From Chloroflexota bacterium (GTDB taxonomy: Bacteria > Chloroflexota > Dehalococcoidia > DSGV01), in NCBI GenBank assembly GCA_021787985.1, contig JAJYLG010000015.1:1-48342 (forward strand): a stretch of DNA of 48,342 nt. The letters are read 5' to 3'. Within the stretch, counting starts at the first letter, position 1; each line of letters begins with the position of its first letter. Below are positions 18,153 to 26,272 of the stretch, piece by piece. The translations under genes and the position numbers were made by a program. The notes beneath the pieces are model-generated. The model did not search any database. It worked only from the letters and a program-made list of their open reading frames with translations, and had not been told where the DNA came from.

Positions 18153-18560
18153 CTACCCCGTCGCCGGCTCGAACTGTGGCACTCGGAAGCCTCCCTCGCG
18201 CTCCTCGAACGTAACCCGCACCGGCAGGCCGACCCGCATCTCGCGCGGCTGGATGTGGACCACGTTCGCCATCATCTGCGGACCCTCGGCCAGACGGACC
18301 ACCGCGAGGACGTAGGGCGCGCCCACAGCGAACGCCGGCGAGGGGGCCTGGTGCACCGCGGTGTAGGTCACCACCTCGCCGCGCCCCGACGCCTCTACCC
18401 AGTCGAGCTCGGTGCTCCAGCAGTGGGGACACCACGGGCGCGGGTAGTGCACGAAGCGGCGGCAGCGCCCGCAACGCTGGATGACGAACCGGCCGGCGCG
18501 CGCCGCATCCCAGTACGGCCGAGTCACCTCCGTCACGCGCGGCAGCGGCTTCCCTTTCAC
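18153..18560 (-). CDS. DUF35 zinc-ribbon/OB-fold protein (acyl-CoA binding partner of thiolase-like enzyme)
   Basis: This 135-residue protein has an N-terminal zinc ribbon (CGRCRRF, then WCPHC) followed by an OB fold (GRGEVVTYTAVHQAPSPAF, APYVLAVVRL). DUF35 proteins bind the acyl-CoA and partner with thiolase-like enzymes, for example in the Ltp2-ChsH2 aldolase. GTG 18560 overlaps the stop of the thiolase-like gene and is preceded by GGGGAGG; a longer frame upstream is just the shadow of that gene. The coupling matches formation of a stoichiometric complex. Confidence 0.9.
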   Translation of the reverse strand: MKGKPLPRVTEVTRPYWDAARAGRFVIQRCGRCRRFVHYPRPWCPHCWSTELDWVEASGRGEVVTYTAVHQAPSPAFAVGAPYVLAVVRLAEGPQMMANVVHIQPREMRVGLPVRVTFEEREGGFRVPQFEPATG

Positions 18561-19729
18561 GGATTCCTCCCCAGCAGCAGCGTGCAGTGCTCCGACATCA
18601 TGCCACCGTAGGTGTGGACGAGCGCGACGCTGGCGTCGGGCGCCTGGCGCGCGCCCGCACGGCCCATCACCTGCAACGCGCCCTCCACCACCATCGAGAT
18701 GCCGGACGCGTCGCCGGTGTGGCCGAACGAGAGCAAGCCGCCGTACGTGTTGACGGGCAACTCGCCGCCCGGGGCGCCGCGCCCCTCGAGGAAGAAGCGC
18801 CCTCCTTCGCCCGGCGCCACCAGCCCGGTCGCCTCGAGGAACATGATCGAGTTGATGGTGAACGCATCGTAGATCTCCGCCACGCGCACGTCCGCCGGCA
18901 CGAGTCCCGCCGAGCGGAAGGCCGCCGTGGCCGCCTCGGGCGCGCCCATCGCCGCGAAGTCGCGTGCGGCGCTGACGGGGCCGTGGTCGTGGTACTCTCC
19001 CGCGCCGAGCAGGTAGGCGGGCTGCGGCGTGATGCGCCGGGCGATGTCGCCGCGCGCCACGAGGAAGGCGGCCCCACCCTCGCACGGCACCGAGCAGTCC
19101 AGGAGATTGAACGGTTCGGCCACCGGACGGGAGTTCAGCACATCCTCGAGGGTGATCGGTCCCTGGCCGCGCATCAAGGCGTCCGGGTGCAGCAACGCCC
19201 AGCGACGCGTCGACACCGCCACCGCGGCAAGCTGCTCGCGCGTGGTGCCGCGCTCGTGCATGTGGCGCCTCGCCGCGAGCGCGTACAAGGCCGGGATGAA
19301 TGCGCCGTAGATGTACTCGAAGTCCGGATGACTGACCATCCGTGCCATGGCGTCGGCGCCGCCGGCGCCGACCTTGGGGAACTTCCCGGCGCCCACGCAC
19401 AGCACCGCGTCGGCCAGCCCCTCACTGATCGCCCAGGAAGCGCGGTGGGCCATGATCGCGTAGCTCGCGCCGCCGGCATTGACTGTCTCCGAAAAGCGCG
19501 GATGGAGGCCGAGCGAGTCGGCCAGCTCCTCGTGCACGAAGATGTCAGCCGTCTCGCCGCTCGCCATTCCGGCCGGGCAGGCGAGGAACCCGTCGACCGC
19601 TTTCGGGTCCAGGCTCCACTGCCGCAGGAACGTGGCCAGCACCGCCTCGTACATCCCCAGAGCGGACAGCTCTGGGTAGCGGCCCGGGCGCATCTCGGTC
19701 GCGGCGGCGATGGCGGGCTCATTGCGCAT
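18557..19729 (-). CDS. Thiolase-like lipid-transfer protein (Ltp2/SCP-x type), no nucleophilic Cys
   Basis: This 390-residue thiolase-fold protein lacks the nucleophilic Cys: the segment reads ETVNAGGASYAIMAHRA (residues 81-97). EIYDAFTIN, LPVNTYGG and VHTYGGMMSEH occupy the other active-site loops, with tyrosines where Ltp2-type retro-aldolases use them (from memory). It therefore more likely cleaves a carbon-carbon bond by retro-aldol chemistry, together with the DUF35 protein, than by thiolysis. Its ATG overlaps the tetR gene's last 11 bases, so the regulator and the enzyme share a transcript. Confidence 0.85.
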   Translation of the reverse strand: MRNEPAIAAATEMRPGRYPELSALGMYEAVLATFLRQWSLDPKAVDGFLACPAGMASGETADIFVHEELADSLGLHPRFSETVNAGGASYAIMAHRASWAISEGLADAVLCVGAGKFPKVGAGGADAMARMVSHPDFEYIYGAFIPALYALAARRHMHERGTTREQLAAVAVSTRRWALLHPDALMRGQGPITLEDVLNSRPVAEPFNLLDCSVPCEGGAAFLVARGDIARRITPQPAYLLGAGEYHDHGPVSAARDFAAMGAPEAATAAFRSAGLVPADVRVAEIYDAFTINSIMFLEATGLVAPGEGGRFFLEGRGAPGGELPVNTYGGLLSFGHTGDASGISMVVEGALQVMGRAGARQAPDASVALVHTYGGMMSEHCTLLLGRNP

Positions 19730-20381
19730 CGGCGGCCCCCGTGCCTGTGGCGGCAGCCTCCCCAGGATGGGCCGCGATCCCGCCGACGACCATGGTGAAC
19801 AGCTCCTCGGCGATGCGGTCCGCCGCCACAGCCCCCTCGGGCGAGTCCCACCGCCCGGCCACGTTGAGCGCCCCGAGAATGAGGGAAGAGCCGACGCGCA
19901 CGTCGATCGGCCGGAAGACCCCGTCGCCGATGCCCTGGGCGAGAATCGAGCGGAGCAGCCGCTCGTGGCGGCGCCGGGCTTCGCGCATCATGCGCGAGCT
20001 CGCTTCGCCCAGCACCACGTCCTGGTTGCGCGCCAATACACGGCCGGCGGGGGTAGTGCAGACGACGCGCACGTGGGCGCGCACGAAAGCCCACAGCCGC
20101 TCCCCGGCCGGGGCATCGACCGGCAGTCCCGCGGCCGCTTGGCGCCCGATCTCGTCCGTCACCTCCGTGAGCAGGCGAGCGAGCAAGTCCTCCTTGCTGC
20201 GCACGTAGTAATAGAGGCTGGTCTTGGAGAGACCAACCGCCTCGCCGATCCCCTCGAGCGTTGCGCGCTCGTAGCCGACGTCGGCGAATACCCGCGCCGC
20301 CGCGTCCAGGATCCCGCGGCGTCGATAGCCCATGCGCCGCGCGCGCCGCTCGGTCGCCCCATCGCTCAGAACGCCAGCCAT
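19719..20381 (-). CDS. TetR-family regulator (KstR2-like C-terminus)
   Basis: This 220-residue repressor has an N-terminal helix-turn-helix (ILDAAARVFADVGYERATLEGIGEAVGLSKTSLYYYVRSKEDLL). The C-terminal ligand domain has GALNVAGRWDSPEG, a pattern I associate with KstR2-like regulators that sense acyl-CoA intermediates. The start at 20381 is chosen because an upstream TTG at 20444 belongs to the -35 box of the promoter. The first base of the start codon is also the last base of a large inverted repeat, so autorepression and control of the downstream thiolase/DUF35/MaoC/dehydrogenase genes is likely. Confidence 0.9.
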   Translation of the reverse strand: MAGVLSDGATERRARRMGYRRRGILDAAARVFADVGYERATLEGIGEAVGLSKTSLYYYVRSKEDLLARLLTEVTDEIGRQAAAGLPVDAPAGERLWAFVRAHVRVVCTTPAGRVLARNQDVVLGEASSRMMREARRRHERLLRSILAQGIGDGVFRPIDVRVGSSLILGALNVAGRWDSPEGAVAADRIAEELFTMVVGGIAAHPGEAAATGTGAADAQ

Positions 20382-20411
20382 CGGTATTTCGAACTCCGTT
20401 CGATATTCCGA
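20381..20411 (-). promoter_or_regulatory. Inverted-repeat operator of the tetR operon
   Basis: Two 14-base arms (20381-20394 tcggtatttcgaac and 20398-20411 gttcgatattccga) are complementary at 12 of 14 positions and flank a 3-base centre. The site lies between the predicted transcription start and the tetR start codon, a typical location for an autoregulatory TetR operator. Confidence 0.8.
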
Positions 20412-20415
20412 CCTG

Positions 20416-20444
20416 AACCTAAGCCCCCTTCGCGGCACGGTCAA
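20416..20444 (-). promoter_or_regulatory. Predicted tetR operon promoter
   Basis: On the minus strand TTGACC (20444-20439) is followed after 17 bases by TAGGTT (20421-20416). The -35 box is strong and the -10 box is weak. A transcript starting near 20409 would begin inside the operator. Confidence 0.55.
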
Positions 20445-20523
20445 GGGGCAGCCCTCGTCCCCTGGCCACCGGCAACGGCAGACATCCGCGGGATAGCAGC
20501 TCGCGGAGTGCGGTCCGCCCCGA

Positions 20524-21282
20524 TCAGGCGTGGTTGTAAAGCCCGCCCGACACGCACATCACCTCACCGGTCATGAAGCTGCTGCGGTCGCCGGCGAGGA
20601 ACACCACCGTGTTGGCGATATCCTCGGGCCTGCCCACCCTGCCGATCGGCGTCTTTGCTTCCATCTCGGTGAAGAACTGGGGCGGGTAGATCCGCGCCAG
20701 GAACTCGTTCCAGATCAGCCCGGGAGCGATCGCGTTTACGCGAATCCCGTGCCGGGCGACCTCCGCCGCCACCGCCCGCGTCAGGCCCATGACACCGGCC
20801 TTGGCGGCCGCGTAGTGAGCCTCCCCTTCGGTCGTGCCCATCCAGCCCGCGACCGAAGAGATGTTGATGATGCTGCCGCCTCCGCGGGCCATCATGTGCG
20901 GCAGCACGGCGCGGATCAGGAAGAAATGGCCGGTGAGGCAGACGTCGATGACCTTGCGCCACGACTCGGTCGGCATCTCCCAAACCGGCTTGAGCTCGTT
21001 GATGCCGCTGTTGTTCACCAGGACGTCGAGGTGACCGAACCGCTCCACGGTCTCGGTCACGACAGCGCTCACCCGCGCCTCGTCGGTGACGTCCAGCGGC
21101 AGCCCGACCACCCTGCGGCCGGTAGCCGCCGCCAGGTCCGCGGCCACCTGCTCGGTCCGCCGCGGGTGGGCGTCTGTGACGACCACGTCCGCGCCTGCCT
21201 CGGCCAGCGCCCGTGCCGTGGCCTGGCCAATGCCGGCCCCCGCGGCTCCCGTAACCAGCGCTACTTTCCCTTCCAGCTCCAT
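20524..21282 (-). CDS. SDR family oxidoreductase
   Basis: This 252-residue classical SDR has TGAAGAGIG, an acidic VTDAHP segment that favours NAD+, NNSG, SSVAG and YAAAK. The C-terminus GEVMCVSGGLYNHA is normal for the family. A 3-hydroxyacyl-CoA or hydroxy-ring substrate is likely from context. GGAGGTCTGG precedes ATG 21282. It is the third gene of the minus-strand unit beginning at 23395; its stop lies 112 bases before the tetR promoter box, so the tetR operon can be transcribed separately. Confidence 0.85.
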   Translation of the reverse strand: MELEGKVALVTGAAGAGIGQATARALAEAGADVVVTDAHPRRTEQVAADLAAATGRRVVGLPLDVTDEARVSAVVTETVERFGHLDVLVNNSGINELKPVWEMPTESWRKVIDVCLTGHFFLIRAVLPHMMARGGGSIINISSVAGWMGTTEGEAHYAAAKAGVMGLTRAVAAEVARHGIRVNAIAPGLIWNEFLARIYPPQFFTEMEAKTPIGRVGRPEDIANTVVFLAGDRSSFMTGEVMCVSGGLYNHA

Positions 21283-21377
21283 CCAGACCTCCTTCGACGT
21301 GATGGCTGCACGCCCCCGCTCATCGGCGACAGGCTCGCTCGGTTGCTCCGTCTCAGACGCGGCCGCCGTCGCATCGG

Positions 21378-22148
21378 TCAGCGCCCCACGAAGCGCGGCT
21401 CGCGCTTGGCGACGAATGCCTCGACACCCTCGGCGTGGTCGGCGCTGCGCAACGCCTCTCCCTGGGCCAGGCGCTCGGCGTCCATGAACGCGGCGAAATC
21501 GAGGTCCAAGCCACGATGCACGATCTGCCGGGTCAGTCCCAGCGCGAGGGTCGGCCCGCCGGCCAGCTTCGCCGCGTCGGCCCGAGCCGTCGCCATCAGC
21601 TCGCCGTCAGCCACGACCGTACCCAGGCCCAGGGACTCCGCGTCGCCAGCGCTGAGCGTCGACGCGGTCAGCAGCAGACGCTTGGCACGCTGGAGCCCGA
21701 CGTGTCGAGTCAGCAAGTAGGCGATGCCGTTATCGGGCGCCAACCCCACCCGGGGAAAGGCGAAGAAGAGCCGCGTGCTCTCGGCGAAGTAGACGAGGTC
21801 ACCCAGCAGCACCAACCCCAGGCCGGCGCCTGCCGCCACGCCGTTCACGGCCACGACCAGCGGCTTCTCCATGTACAGCAGGTCGAACTGGATGTCCCGC
21901 AGCGCCCCCATCCGTGGCCCGGCAGGCTGCCCGAGCATCGCGCGCTGCGTGCGCACGTCCCCGCCGGCACAGAACGCCCGCCCGGCGCCCGTGAGCAGCA
22001 CCGCCCGCACCTCCGGGTCGTCGCGGAGCGTGCGCACGACCTCGCGCAGCTCCTTGCGCATCTCCAGGTCGAACGCGTTGAGCGCATCCGGCCGATTGAG
22101 GGTGACCTCCGCCACCCCGTCCTGCCGGTCAACCAGCACGAGCGGCAT
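21378..22148 (-). CDS. PaaG-like enoyl-CoA isomerase/hydratase
   Basis: This 256-residue crotonase lacks both hydratase glutamates: the first site reads AAGAGLGLVLLGD and the second FFAFPRVGLAPDNG. The Asp in LAPDNG matches the catalytic Asp of PaaG-type delta3-delta2 or ring isomerases, so double-bond isomerisation is more likely than hydration. FCAGGDVRTQ is the oxyanion-side segment. ATG 22148 is chosen by homology; the open frame extends further upstream as a shadow of the dehydrogenase gene, whose stop lies 18 bases away. Confidence 0.8.
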   Translation of the reverse strand: MPLVLVDRQDGVAEVTLNRPDALNAFDLEMRKELREVVRTLRDDPEVRAVLLTGAGRAFCAGGDVRTQRAMLGQPAGPRMGALRDIQFDLLYMEKPLVVAVNGVAAGAGLGLVLLGDLVYFAESTRLFFAFPRVGLAPDNGIAYLLTRHVGLQRAKRLLLTASTLSAGDAESLGLGTVVADGELMATARADAAKLAGGPTLALGLTRQIVHRGLDLDFAAFMDAERLAQGEALRSADHAEGVEAFVAKREPRFVGR

Positions 22149-22165
22149 CGCTGTCCCTCCTCGCC

Positions 22166-23395
22166 TCAGAAGCCCACATCGCCGTTCAGCAGGCGGTGGG
22201 CGATGGTGCGTCGCATGATCTCCTGGCTGCCGTCGGCGATGCGCACGATACGGAGCTGGTGGAGCGCGTCGTAGAGCTTCACCTCGTTGGTGAGGCCCAT
22301 GCCGCCGAACGCCTGGATGCAGCGGTCGATGGCACGGAAGCCGGCCTCGGTGGAGAAGGCCTTGACCATCGCCACCTCCTTCACCGCCTGCTCTCCGCGC
22401 TCGAGCTTCCAGGCGCAGTGGATGCTCATCGTCCGCGCGGCGTAGATCTCCATGGCCGAGTCGGCCAGCAACCACTGCACCCCCTGGTACTCGGCGATGG
22501 GATGACCGAAGGCGACCCGCTGCTTGGCGTACTCGGCGGCGCGCTCTATCGCCCAGCGCCCCAGACCGACGGCACGCGCGGCGTTGTAGAGCCGGCCGTT
22601 GTTCACGCCCGCGAGCGCGAGGCGGAAGCCCTGGTGGAGCTCGCCGACCAGCCGATCGGCAGGGACGCGCAGGTCAGTGAAGCTCAGGATGCCCTCCATC
22701 CCGCCGACGTGCCCGAAGAGCCGGATCACGCTGTCGACCGAGAAGCCAGGCGAGGCGGTGTCGACGAGGAAGCAGGAGACGCCTCCCTTGCGCTGCGCCT
22801 GCATCGCCGGGTCGGTGACGGCGAATAGGAGCGCATGTTCCGCGTAGGGCGAGTAGCTGATCCATTGCTTGCTGCCGTTGATCACCCAGTCGTCGCCGTC
22901 CCGAACGGCGCGCGTTTTCATCGACCACACATCCGACCCGGCGTCCGGCTCGGACAGGGCGAAGCAGGAGAAGTGCTCACCGGACATGAGCTGTGGCAGC
23001 ACCCGCGCACGCACCTCCGGGGTCACGTGCCGCAAGATGGCACTCGGGCCGGTCGCCCAGTGGGCGACGGCCTGGTACGGCAGGTGTCGAGCGGGCCCCG
23101 CGTGGTGGTAGAGCGCCTCCCAGATCAGGAAGAGCGTCAGAGGGCCCTGCCCGCCTCCGCCCAGGTCCTCCGGCACCATCAGGGTGTAGTACCCGGCCCG
23201 GCTGGCGGCCGCGCGAACGCGCCGGTACAGCTCCACGACCTCTGGAACCAATCGCCCGTCCGGCTGGTACGTGGCGTGGCCGTCATCGAGCAACGCCTGG
23301 TTGTTACGCTCCAGCGGCACGACCTCGCGTTCGATGAACTGGAGCAGGCCGTTGATCGTGAGCTGCAGCTCGTCCGAGATCGTGAAATCTACCAT
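22166..23395 (-). CDS. Acyl-CoA dehydrogenase (ACAD10/11-like)
   Basis: This 409-residue acyl-CoA dehydrogenase has ALSEPDAGSDVWSMKTRAVRDG, RVAFGHPIAEYQGVQWLLAD and the C-terminal RIADGSQEIMRR, where Asp388 occupies the catalytic base position as in ACAD10/11-type enzymes. ATG 23395 has GGGAGAGG upstream. It is the first gene of the left arm, diverging from gntR; the 177 bases between the two starts hold the gntR promoter and the shared 21-base element, but I see no good -35/-10 pair for this direction. Confidence 0.85.
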   Translation of the reverse strand: MVDFTISDELQLTINGLLQFIEREVVPLERNNQALLDDGHATYQPDGRLVPEVVELYRRVRAAASRAGYYTLMVPEDLGGGGQGPLTLFLIWEALYHHAGPARHLPYQAVAHWATGPSAILRHVTPEVRARVLPQLMSGEHFSCFALSEPDAGSDVWSMKTRAVRDGDDWVINGSKQWISYSPYAEHALLFAVTDPAMQAQRKGGVSCFLVDTASPGFSVDSVIRLFGHVGGMEGILSFTDLRVPADRLVGELHQGFRLALAGVNNGRLYNAARAVGLGRWAIERAAEYAKQRVAFGHPIAEYQGVQWLLADSAMEIYAARTMSIHCAWKLERGEQAVKEVAMVKAFSTEAGFRAIDRCIQAFGGMGLTNEVKLYDALHQLRIVRIADGSQEIMRRTIAHRLLNGDVGF

Positions 23396-23485
23396 CGCCT
23401 GCCTCTCCCTAGCCGGCTGCCCGCCGCCGTGCGGTCGAGCGCGTGACGCCGAGAGGATACCGCACTGCGCTGCAAGCTTCCCGGT

Positions 23486-23506
23486 CAAATTCACTGGCCA
23501 TCGACA
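23486..23506 (+). repeat. 21-base element, copy in the gntR upstream region
   Basis: This matches positions 113-133 with one mismatch (T for A at the fifth base). It lies immediately upstream of the gntR -35 box, between the two divergent transcription units, a place where an activator or repressor site would act on both. Confidence 0.4.
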
Positions 23507-23522
23507 ACCCGCAGGCAAACTG

Positions 23523-23551
23523 TTGACGGTCCAATGTTCCGATCTTATACT
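23523..23551 (+). promoter_or_regulatory. Predicted sigma70-type promoter of gntR and the right arm
   Basis: TTGACG (23523-23528), a 17-base spacer and TATACT (23546-23551) make a near-consensus housekeeping promoter. The transcript would start about 15 bases before the ATG at 23573, which is preceded by GGGAGG. A short TTG-N6-CAA dyad overlaps the -35 box (23523-23534) and could be part of a GntR site. Confidence 0.75.
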
Positions 23552-23572
23552 CCGGCCCATCTGGGAGGCGCC

Positions 23573-24340
23573 ATGACGTCGAGCTCCAGACCCGCCGTGC
23601 CCGTCCGGCTGCGCGTCGACCTGAGCCGGCCGTCGGCCGTCGTCGCGCGCGAGCTGCGCCGCGCGATCATCTCCGGCGCGTTCGACGGCGACGGGCGACT
23701 CCCTCCTGAGGCCGAGCTCGCGGGCGAGCTGGGCATCAGCCGCCACCGGCTGCGCGAGGCAATCCGACTCCTCGAGGCCGAGGGACTCGTGCGCGTCAAA
23801 CCCGGGCGCAACGGCGGCATCTTTCCCTCGCCGCCGACGGAGGAAGCCCTCACACGGTCGTTCGCTACGGTGCTCGGTGCGCGCCGCACCCCGCTGAGCG
23901 ACGTGTTCGAGGCCCGCCTGCAGATCGAGTCCGCCTGCGCGGCCCTCGCTGCCGGGCGCGCCGGCGACGATGACCTCGCCGAGCTGCGGTCCCTCACCTC
24001 GGTGTCGGTCGACGCGTACGCCGCGCTCGGCGACCAAGAGCTGAACACGCGCTTTCACCTCGCCGTGGCCCGCGCGGGGCACAACGAGGCGTTCGTAGTC
24101 ATCATGAGCGCCATCCGATCGCTCATCGCGGGAGTGGACGCCCGCGTGATGACGCCGCAGACGCGCGCCGGGTTGCGTGAGGGTTCGCTGCGCGCCCACC
24201 GCGCGATCGTGCGCGCGATCGAGGCGCGCGACGCTACGAAAGCCGCCGAGCGCATGCGGATGCACATCGCCGGCTTCTGGGAAAGGCCGGAGGTTCAGGC
24301 GCTCCGACCGGGCACGCTGACGGTCAACGAGATCCTGTAG
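23573..24340 (+). CDS. GntR-family regulator, FadR/FCD subfamily
   Basis: This 255-residue regulator has an N-terminal winged helix (LPPEAELAGELGISRHRLREAIRLLEAEGLV) and an FCD ligand domain with the expected histidines (NTRFHLAV, RAHRAIVRAI, MRMHIAGF), which usually hold a metal near a carboxylate or acyl ligand. ATG 23573 is chosen for its GGGAGG; the open frame begins earlier, at 23534. It is the first gene of the right arm and lies opposite the first gene of the left arm, so it probably controls both by sensing a pathway acid or its CoA ester. Confidence 0.9.
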   Translation: MTSSSRPAVPVRLRVDLSRPSAVVARELRRAIISGAFDGDGRLPPEAELAGELGISRHRLREAIRLLEAEGLVRVKPGRNGGIFPSPPTEEALTRSFATVLGARRTPLSDVFEARLQIESACAALAAGRAGDDDLAELRSLTSVSVDAYAALGDQELNTRFHLAVARAGHNEAFVVIMSAIRSLIAGVDARVMTPQTRAGLREGSLRAHRAIVRAIEARDATKAAERMRMHIAGFWERPEVQALRPGTLTVNEIL

Positions 24341-24365
24341 GAAGGCCGCAGGAGAGGAGGTCCGC

Positions 24366-25325
24366 GTGGGGGGGTACCTGGTACGGCAGCTCGTGGCAGC
24401 CGCCGGCGGACTGATCGGTCTGTCACTGATCGTGTTCCTGTTCCTGCGCATCATGCCGGGCAGCACGACGACCATGCTGCTCGGCTCCGACGTGAGCAAC
24501 TCGCCGGAGCAAGTGGCGGAGCTCCGCCACCAGTTGGGATTGGACCGGCCGATCCCGGTCCAGTACCTGCGCTGGCTTGGTGACCTCGTGCGCGGGCAGC
24601 TTGGCAAGTCCCTCTTCACTGGCCGCTCCGTGTGGTCAGAGGTGACGGCACGGCTGCCCACCACCTTCGAGCTCTCGGTGCTCGCGCTGGGCTTGTCGTT
24701 GCTTGTTGGCATCCCCGTGGGGGTCGCGTCGGCCGTCTGGCGCGACTCCGCGGCCGACCAGGCGCTGCGCACGGCGAGCATCGTCGGACTGGCCGTGCCG
24801 AATTTCTGGCTCGGGACGATGGTGCTGGTGTTCGGTGCCCGCTGGTTCGGCTGGATTCCGCCGGCCGTCTACGTGTCGCCGACGAGCAACCTGTCCCGGA
24901 ACCTGCAGCAGTTCGTGATCCCGGCTGCCGTGCTGGGCCTCGCGCTGGCCGCGTCCCTGGCGCGCATGAGCCGCTCGACCGTCCTCGAGGTGCTGGGTGA
25001 GGACTACGTCCGCACCGCCCGAGCGAAAGGGCTCGCGGGTCGCAACGTTCTGCGACGACACGCGCTGCCGAACAGCATGATCCCGGTGCTGACCCTGTTC
25101 GGCGTGCAGGTCGGCTATGTGGTGGCCGGCAGCGTGGTCGTCGAGAGCGTCTTCAGCCTGCCGGGCCTGGGACGCTTGCTGCTGGACAGCATCGGACACA
25201 AGGACTACCCGCTCGCGCAGGGGATCGTGCTCCTCTACGGCGCGCTCATCATCCTCGTCAACTTGCTGGTCGATTTCGGCTATTCGGTCCTGGACCCGCG
25301 GGTACGTCTGGGGGCGCGAGGATGA
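24366..25325 (+). CDS. dppB: DppB-type ABC transporter permease
   Basis: This 319-residue inner-membrane permease of the dipeptide/oligopeptide/nickel class starts with GTG 24366 behind AGGAGG. It begins with a hydrophobic helix ending in FLFLRIMPG, and has GLDRPIPVQYLRWLGDLVRGQLGKS, the EAA-type loop YVRTARAKGLAGRNVLRRHALPN and the C-terminal LVDFGYSVLDPRVR. It forms the pore with the next gene product. In this cluster the cargo is more likely a carboxylic acid or peptide-like conjugate than a dipeptide, but that is inference. Confidence 0.9.
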   Translation: MGGYLVRQLVAAAGGLIGLSLIVFLFLRIMPGSTTTMLLGSDVSNSPEQVAELRHQLGLDRPIPVQYLRWLGDLVRGQLGKSLFTGRSVWSEVTARLPTTFELSVLALGLSLLVGIPVGVASAVWRDSAADQALRTASIVGLAVPNFWLGTMVLVFGARWFGWIPPAVYVSPTSNLSRNLQQFVIPAAVLGLALAASLARMSRSTVLEVLGEDYVRTARAKGLAGRNVLRRHALPNSMIPVLTLFGVQVGYVVAGSVVVESVFSLPGLGRLLLDSIGHKDYPLAQGIVLLYGALIILVNLLVDFGYSVLDPRVRLGARG

Positions 25326-25328
25326 GCC

Positions 25329-26225
25329 GTGCAGGGTGAAGCGGCGCTCCCAGCGGCGGCGGCGAACGGAACGCTTGCTCGAGGCGGACGGCGCACCGCC
25401 CGCCTGCTGCGCTGGGTGCGTCGGCCGCTCACGCTGGGCTCGCTGGTGGTGCTTACCATCTTCACCATTACCGCTGCCCTGGCGCCCGCCATCGCACCCT
25501 TCGGCCGCAACGAGGCCACCTCAGCCTACTTCGCGTCACCCGGACTCGCGCACGTCTTCGGCACCGACAACCTGGGCCGCGACGTGTTCTCGCGCGTGGT
25601 GTACGGCGCGCGGGTGTCGTTGGAGGTCGGCGTGCTCTCAGTGCTGATGGGCACGCTGGTGGGAGCCGTGCTCGGGACGGTAAGCGCCTACGCTGGCGGC
25701 TGGGCAGACGCCGCCTTTCGGCGGCTGGTCGACCTGATGATGTCGCTGCCGAGCCTGCTGCTCGCCCTGGTCATCGCCGCCGGCCTGGGCGCCAGCCTCT
25801 TCAACGTGACGCTGGCGATCTCCGCGGCGATCGTGCCGGTAGCCGGCCGGATCGCGCGGTCGAGCACGCTGGTCGTGCGCGAGCTCCCCTACGTCGAGGC
25901 GGCCAGGACCCTGGGGGCGAACCCGGCGCGCGTGGTCACGCGCCACGTGGTCCCGAACGTCCTCGCGCCGGTCGTCGTGATCGCCAGCGTACAGTTCGGC
26001 TTCGCCATCATCTCGGAAGCGTCCCTCAGCTTCCTCGGCCTTGGCGTGCCGTTGGGAGTGCCCTCGTGGGGCAACATGCTGAGCGGCTCCACCCTGCTCT
26101 ACATGCAACGTGCGCCGTGGATGGGGCTGTTCCCCGGCCTGGCGCTCACGCTCGTCGTCATGGCGGTCAACCTGTTCGGCGACTCACTGCGCGACTTCTT
26201 CGATCCACGGCTGCGCGGACGATAG
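25329..26225 (+). CDS. dppC: DppC-type ABC transporter permease
   Basis: This 298-residue partner permease has an N-terminal cytosolic tail, a first membrane helix, FGTDNLGRDVFSRVVYGARVSL, the EAA loop YVEAARTLGANPARVVTRHVVPN and the end LFGDSLRDFFDPRLRGR. GTG 25329 is the most plausible start; ATG 25322 runs into a stop after five codons. It is 3 bases from dppB. It is paralogous to, but not a recent copy of, the remnant at 1848-2096. Confidence 0.88.
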   Translation: MQGEAALPAAAANGTLARGGRRTARLLRWVRRPLTLGSLVVLTIFTITAALAPAIAPFGRNEATSAYFASPGLAHVFGTDNLGRDVFSRVVYGARVSLEVGVLSVLMGTLVGAVLGTVSAYAGGWADAAFRRLVDLMMSLPSLLLALVIAAGLGASLFNVTLAISAAIVPVAGRIARSSTLVVRELPYVEAARTLGANPARVVTRHVVPNVLAPVVVIASVQFGFAIISEASLSFLGLGVPLGVPSWGNMLSGSTLLYMQRAPWMGLFPGLALTLVVMAVNLFGDSLRDFFDPRLRGR

Positions 26226-26272
26226 CGCGGCCGTCCACCGATTCGGAACAGAACGAAGGGGGAGAACGACCG

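Noticed and set aside
23396-23485. Promoter for the left arm reading from about 23480 towards 23395.
   Set aside because: TTGACC and a TATCCT-like box can be found but are about 23 bases apart, too far for a normal sigma70 promoter.
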